Positions 60,808 to 64,000 of a stretch of DNA of 64,000 bases are shown one piece after another (positions within the stretch are counted from its first letter, which is position 1; every line of letters starts with the position of its first letter). The stretch is from Methylopila henanensis (GTDB lineage Bacteria > Pseudomonadota > Alphaproteobacteria > Rhizobiales > Methylopilaceae). The position numbers and the translations under genes are program-made. The stretch spans positions 310,001-374,000 of the forward strand of contig NZ_JBHUER010000008.1 in assembly GCF_042681025.1 (NCBI RefSeq), written 5' to 3'. The notes under the pieces were generated by a model. That model worked only from the letters and a program-made list of their open reading frames with translations. It was not told where the DNA came from and did no database searches.

Positions 60808-61778
60808 GCGCCATGACCCGGCCCCTCGCCTTCCGCCTCGCGCCTCCGCTGCTGATCGCCGCCGCGCTCTCGGCCGCCGCCACGTTCGCAACCTCCGCCC
60901 GGGCGCAGCCGACGCTCAGGGCCGAGGCGCTGGTCGTCTCCGACGTGGTGACGCTCGGCGACCTGATCGAGGACGCCGACATCCGCTCCGGCGCGGCGCT
61001 GTTCCGCGCGCCCGATCTCGGCAAGACCGGCACCGTGCCCGCCGCCGTGGTGATCGAGGCCGCGCGCCGCGCCGGCGTCGCCGACGTGATCGCGGGCTCG
61101 ATCACCGAGATCGCTGTCACGCGGCTGAGCCGCGAGATCGGCGAGGCCGAACTCACGGGCGCCGTCGCCGCCCGCGCGGCCGACGAGCTCGGCGCCCGCG
61201 CGGAGGACCTGCGCGTCACGCTCGACGCGCCCGGCCCGCTCCACCTCGACCCGTCCGCTCCGGAGCGGCTCGCGATCGAGCGCTTCGTGGTCGACCGCCG
61301 CAGCGGCCGCTTCGAGGCCGTCGTCACGGCAGGGACGCGCGCCGCGCCGCGCCGGCTGACCGGCTCGGCGGTCGAGACGGTCGAGGTCACGCTCGCGGGG
61401 CGCGCGCTCGCCCGCGGCGACGTCATCGGCGACGCCGATCTCGTGGTCGAGCGCCGGCCGCGCGCGCAGAATCCCGACGCTATGACGCCCGCCGAGGCCC
61501 GCGGCCTCGCCGCGCGCCGCTCCCTGCGCGAAGGCCAGCCGCTCCGCGACAGCGACCTGATGCGGCCGCAGCACGTCGACCGCGGCGCCTTCGTCACGCT
61601 GGTCTACGCCTCCGGCGGCATGTCGCTGTCGCTGAAGGCCAAGGCGCTGCAGTCCGGCGCGCAGGGAGACCTGGTCTCCGTCCAGAACCTCCAGTCCAGG
61701 CGCACGGTCAGCGGCGTCGTCACCGGTCCCTCCGAGGTGACGGTCACCGCCGCCCCCACCGCCGTCGCCCGCCGCTAG
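60804..61778 (+). CDS. flgA: Flagellar P-ring assembly chaperone FlgA
   Basis: A 324-residue exported protein. The signal peptide covers about 1-35 (LLIAAALSAAATFATSARAQ). The periplasmic part has VVSDVVTLGDLIEDADI, then VEVTLAGRALARGDVIGDAD and the SAF domain near ARRSLREGQPLRDSDLM, LKAKALQSGAQGDLVSVQNL. FlgA helps FlgI form the P-ring. Translation may start at GTG 60804 (overlapping the flgG stop) or ATG 60813. It is longer than the E. coli protein, as usual in alphaproteobacteria. flgI does not follow in this window. Confidence 0.92.
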   Translation: MSAMTRPLAFRLAPPLLIAAALSAAATFATSARAQPTLRAEALVVSDVVTLGDLIEDADIRSGAALFRAPDLGKTGTVPAAVVIEAARRAGVADVIAGSITEIAVTRLSREIGEAELTGAVAARAADELGARAEDLRVTLDAPGPLHLDPSAPERLAIERFVVDRRSGRFEAVVTAGTRAAPRRLTGSAVETVEVTLAGRALARGDVIGDADLVVERRPRAQNPDAMTPAEARGLAARRSLREGQPLRDSDLMRPQHVDRGAFVTLVYASGGMSLSLKAKALQSGAQGDLVSVQNLQSRRTVSGVVTGPSEVTVTAAPTAVARR

Positions 61779-61797
61779 TTTCGAGGAGCGTACCGCC

Positions 61798-62559
61798 ATG
61801 ACCGCCTCCCTCAGCGCCCACGCGCTCCGCATCGCCGCCGTCTCGCTGTCCGCCGGGCTGCTCGCCGGCTGCGGCGCCGCCGACCGGCTCGCGAGCGTCG
61901 GCAAACCTCCGGCCCTCTCGGCGATCGAGAACCCGACGACCCAGCCCGGCTACAAGGCCGTGCAGATGCCGATGCCGGAAGCCATGCCGGTGTCCTACCA
62001 GCCGAACTCGCTGTGGCGTTCGGGCGCCCGCGGCTTCTTCAAGGACCCGCGCGCGCGGCAGGTCGGCGACCTGCTGACGGTGCGCGTCGACATCACCGAC
62101 AAGGCCGAGTTCGAGAACAAGACCAAGCGGACGCGCACCGCCGCCGAGTCCGCCAATGTCGACAACGTGCTGGGCTATGAGGGCTATCTGAAGAAGGTGC
62201 TGCCCGGCGGCGTCGACCCCCAGAACCTCGTCAAGGCCGGCTCGACCACCACGAGCGAGGGCGAGGGCACCGTCGACCGCAAGGAGACGCTGACGACCAA
62301 CGTCGCCGCCGTCGTGACCCAGGTGCTGCCGAACGGCGCGCTGGTGATCGAGGGCAAGCAGGAGATCCGGGTCAATTTCGAGATCCGCGAGCTGATCGTC
62401 GCTGGCGTGGTCCGCACCGAGGACATCGACAGCGACAACACCATCGCAAGCGAAAAGATCGCGCAGGCCCGCATCGCCTATGGCGGACGCGGCCAGCTCA
62501 CCGACGTGCAGCAGCCGCGCTACGGCCAGCAGGTGATGGACGTCCTGCTGCCGTTCTGA
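61798..62559 (+). CDS. flgH: Flagellar L-ring lipoprotein FlgH
   Basis: A 253-residue outer-membrane lipoprotein. The lipobox is LSAGLLAGCGAADRL. The body has SLWRSGARGFFKDPRARQVG, DLLTVRVDITDKAEFENKTK, NVAAVVTQVLPNGALVIEGK, EIRVNFEIRELIVAGVVRTE and a C-terminal GQQVMDVLLPF, all diagnostic. GAGGAG precedes the ATG at 61798. It is the last gene of the flgF-G-A-H run; flgI is missing from this group. Confidence 0.96.
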   Translation: MTASLSAHALRIAAVSLSAGLLAGCGAADRLASVGKPPALSAIENPTTQPGYKAVQMPMPEAMPVSYQPNSLWRSGARGFFKDPRARQVGDLLTVRVDITDKAEFENKTKRTRTAAESANVDNVLGYEGYLKKVLPGGVDPQNLVKAGSTTTSEGEGTVDRKETLTTNVAAVVTQVLPNGALVIEGKQEIRVNFEIRELIVAGVVRTEDIDSDNTIASEKIAQARIAYGGRGQLTDVQQPRYGQQVMDVLLPF

Positions 62560-62751
62560 GCCCTCTGATCCCCGAGATCGCGGGGCGCGCGGCGGCAGGG
62601 CCCGCCGCCGCTCGTCCCGCGCCGCCCGCGCCGGCCTCCACCCGCCGGCAGGGCCTCCACGCGGCCGCCGGCTCCCCCCGGCGGCCGCTCGCGTTCAGGG
62701 CGGATGGTGGTAGGATCACAAGGATCGAAAGCGGGTTTTGGCGAGGTTCGC

Positions 62752-63009
62752 ATGACGCGACGCGTTCTTACGGTCCGGCTGCAGCCGGAAACGGCGGCGG
62801 CGCTCGAAGCCCTGTCGTCGCGCACCGGCGACAGCGTCGATGAACTGGTCGAAACCGCGCTTGCATTGCTGTTTCAGGACGACGCCGACCACGTCGCGGC
62901 CGTGACCGCCGGTCTGGCGGACGCGGAGGCCGGCCGGGTCGTTCCACATGAGGAGGCCATGCGCCGGTTCCGTCGCACGATCGCGCAGGCGGCGCTGAAG
63001 CGCGCTTGA
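62752..63009 (+). CDS. Ribbon-helix-helix (ParD/CopG-like) antitoxin
   Basis: An 85-residue protein starting MTRRVLTVRLQPETAAALEA, then LSSRTGDSVDELVETAL, the strand-helix-helix layout of a ribbon-helix-helix DNA-binding antitoxin. The C-terminal tail (EEAMRRFRRTIAQAALKRA) would wrap the toxin. GCGAGG precedes the ATG at 62752. Its stop overlaps the start of the ParE-like gene (TTGA). Such proteins usually also repress their own operon. Confidence 0.82.
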   Translation: MTRRVLTVRLQPETAAALEALSSRTGDSVDELVETALALLFQDDADHVAAVTAGLADAEAGRVVPHEEAMRRFRRTIAQAALKRA

Positions 63010-63284
63010 AGCAGGTTCGCTACGCCGAGCAGGCCATCCGCGAACTCGACGCGATCTTCGCCTGGATCGCATCGGATAACCCGGCGGCCGCCGAGCGAGT
63101 GCTCGATCGTCTCGACAGGACGGCCGCTCTTCTCAGCCAGTTTCGCATCGGGCGACCCGGCCGGACGCCGGGAACGCGCGAACTGGTGGTGGGGCGGCTG
63201 CCCTACATCATCGTCTATTCGGAAAGCGCCGACGCGATCACCATCCTCGCCGTCCGCCACGCCGCGCGCCGGCCGCTCGGCTGA
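63006..63284 (+). CDS. ParE/RelE family toxin
   Basis: A 92-residue RelE/ParE-fold protein: YAEQAIRELDAIFAWIASDN, PAAAERVLDRLDRTAALLSQ, RPGRTPGTRELVVGRLPYII, then VYSESADAITILAVRHAARR. The spacing and the final strand with LAVRH fit ParE, which poisons gyrase; RelE-like mRNA cleavage is less likely. Translation begins at TTG 63006, overlapping the antitoxin stop. It forms a type II toxin-antitoxin pair just after flgH. Confidence 0.85.
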   Translation: MKQVRYAEQAIRELDAIFAWIASDNPAAAERVLDRLDRTAALLSQFRIGRPGRTPGTRELVVGRLPYIIVYSESADAITILAVRHAARRPLG

Positions 63285-63293
63285 CGCGGAGCG

Positions 63294-64000
63294 TCACGAC
63301 CGTCCGTTCGGCGCCGGCTTCAGGCGGATCACCCGGCCGTTGGCGCTGTCGGTGAGGAGGTAGAGCAGACCGTCCGGCCCCTGCTTCACGGTGCGGATGC
63401 GCTCGCCCATGTCCTCCAGCAGGCGCTCCTCATGGATCACCTTCCCGTCCGCCATCTCGAGCCGCGCCAGCGTGGGGATGGCGAGCCCGCCGACGAAGGC
63501 GTCGCCCTTCCAGCCGGGGAAGGCGTCGCCGCCGTAGAAGGCAAGTCCGGCCGTGCCGATCGACGGCACCCAGTAACGCACCGGCTGCTCCATGCCCTCC
63601 TTCTCGGTCAGGCCGTCGCCGATCGTCGCGCCGGAGTACTCCTTGCCGTAGGTGATGACCGGCCAGCCATAGTTCTTGCCGGCCTCGACCCTGTTCAGCT
63701 CGTCGCCGCCGCGGGGGCCGTGCTCCGTCACCCACAGCGTCCCGTCGGCCGGGTTGATCGCCGCGCCCTGGATGTTGCGGTGGCCGTAGGACCAGATTTC
63801 GGGCTTCGCGTCGGAGCGGCCCTCGAACGGGTTTCCGGGCGCCGGCTTGCCGTCGAGCGTCAGGCGCACGACCTTGCCGAGCGTTTCGTCGAGCGCCTGC
63901 GACTTCACGCGGAACTCGGCGTTCGAGCGCTCGCCGAGCCCCAGAAACAGGGTCCCGTCCGGCGCGAACACGATGCGCGAGCCGAAATGCAGGTTAGAGG
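63294..64000 (-). CDS. PQQ-type sugar dehydrogenase (soluble aldose sugar dehydrogenase family), C-terminal part
   Basis: The visible 235 residues run off the window edge. They begin NLHFGSRIVFAPDGTLFLGL and continue with GERSNAEFRVKSQALDETLG, SYGHRNIQGAAINPADGTLW, VTEHGPRGGDELNRVEAGKN, YGWPVITYGKEYSG and a C-terminal PDGLLYLLTDSANGRVIRL. This is the six-bladed propeller family of soluble PQQ-dependent aldose sugar dehydrogenases (YliI/Asd-like). The enzyme oxidises free aldoses in the periplasm. The N-terminus with the signal peptide is outside. It converges on the toxin gene with nine bases between stops. Confidence 0.9.
   Translation of the reverse strand, partial: SNLHFGSRIVFAPDGTLFLGLGERSNAEFRVKSQALDETLGKVVRLTLDGKPAPGNPFEGRSDAKPEIWSYGHRNIQGAAINPADGTLWVTEHGPRGGDELNRVEAGKNYGWPVITYGKEYSGATIGDGLTEKEGMEQPVRYWVPSIGTAGLAFYGGDAFPGWKGDAFVGGLAIPTLARLEMADGKVIHEERLLEDMGERIRTVKQGPDGLLYLLTDSANGRVIRLKPAPNGRS

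Noticed and set aside
62570..62611. GC hairpins after flgH as a terminator
   Set aside because: Two short stems exist (62570-62585 and 62589-62611) but neither is followed by a T run, and such hairpins are expected by chance at this GC content.

Overview
The window is a GC-rich (roughly 70%), densely packed chromosomal segment of an alphaproteobacterium, most likely of the order Hyphomicrobiales (Rhizobiales). The reasons are: the BolA / J-domain protein / cobS / cobT neighbourhood of aerobic B12 synthesis; a 1603-residue NAD-glutamate dehydrogenase of the 180-kDa class; BluB; a probable mesaconyl-CoA hydratase of the ethylmalonyl-CoA pathway (typical of methylotrophic and C2-assimilating alphaproteobacteria); and alphaproteobacterial flagellar genes (MotE-like, DUF6468). 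I saw no rRNA, tRNA, CRISPR array, transposase or prophage. The genus cannot be fixed from this window.

Layout. 1-194: start of a MotA-type stator gene, cut by the window edge. 312-5714: envelope genes (KdsD arabinose-5-phosphate isomerase, a beta-barrel outer-membrane protein, MipA/OmpV, an orphan dTDP-glucose 4,6-dehydratase). 5812-10907: DeoR repressor, flavin reductase, free-standing RAM domain, CDF metal exporter, a degenerate nuclease-fold protein coupled to an M48 lipoprotein protease. 10924-16360: BolA, J-protein, CobS, an unnamed 129-residue protein, CobT and a secreted phytase-esterase-like protein. 16368-25648: LysR with a divergent small membrane protein, D-erythronate dehydrogenase, GNAT, small secreted proteins, PfpI, aminotransferase, a DapA-fold protein that has lost its active site, DUF2934, a 31-residue protein with its own terminator, DUF533 and KDPG aldolase.

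25830-30030: amino-sugar catabolism (LysR, ROK kinase, two small membrane proteins, BadF-type GlcNAc kinase, NagA). 30367-33559: a tightly overlapped minus-strand nucleoside-salvage operon, cdd-pnp-deoA-upp. 33727-37562: DUF1194 VWA protein, purH, SGNH hydrolase, YbjQ. 37567-44383: minus-strand operon NAD-GDH - bluB - MFS with 4-base overlaps. 44485-51124: GluQRS, MeaC-like hydratase, a cluster of very small membrane proteins, asd and leuB. 51238-52267: a noticeably AT-richer orphan membrane protein and glyoxalase I.

52337-62559 is a divergent flagellar locus: fliL-fliM-DUF6468-motE followed by a 1164-residue TPR protein on the minus strand, and flgF-flgG-flgA-flgH on the plus strand. A ParD/ParE-like toxin-antitoxin pair and a truncated PQQ-type sugar dehydrogenase close the window.

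The most interesting patterns are (i) paired TTAACC direct repeats about 60 and 85 bases ahead of three separate genes (motA, the outer-membrane barrel, fliL), always facing the gene; (ii) the DapA-fold protein whose catalytic Thr, Thr, Tyr and Lys positions are all replaced; and (iii) several very short genes with good ribosome sites. I found no clearly new multi-gene defence or mobile system.
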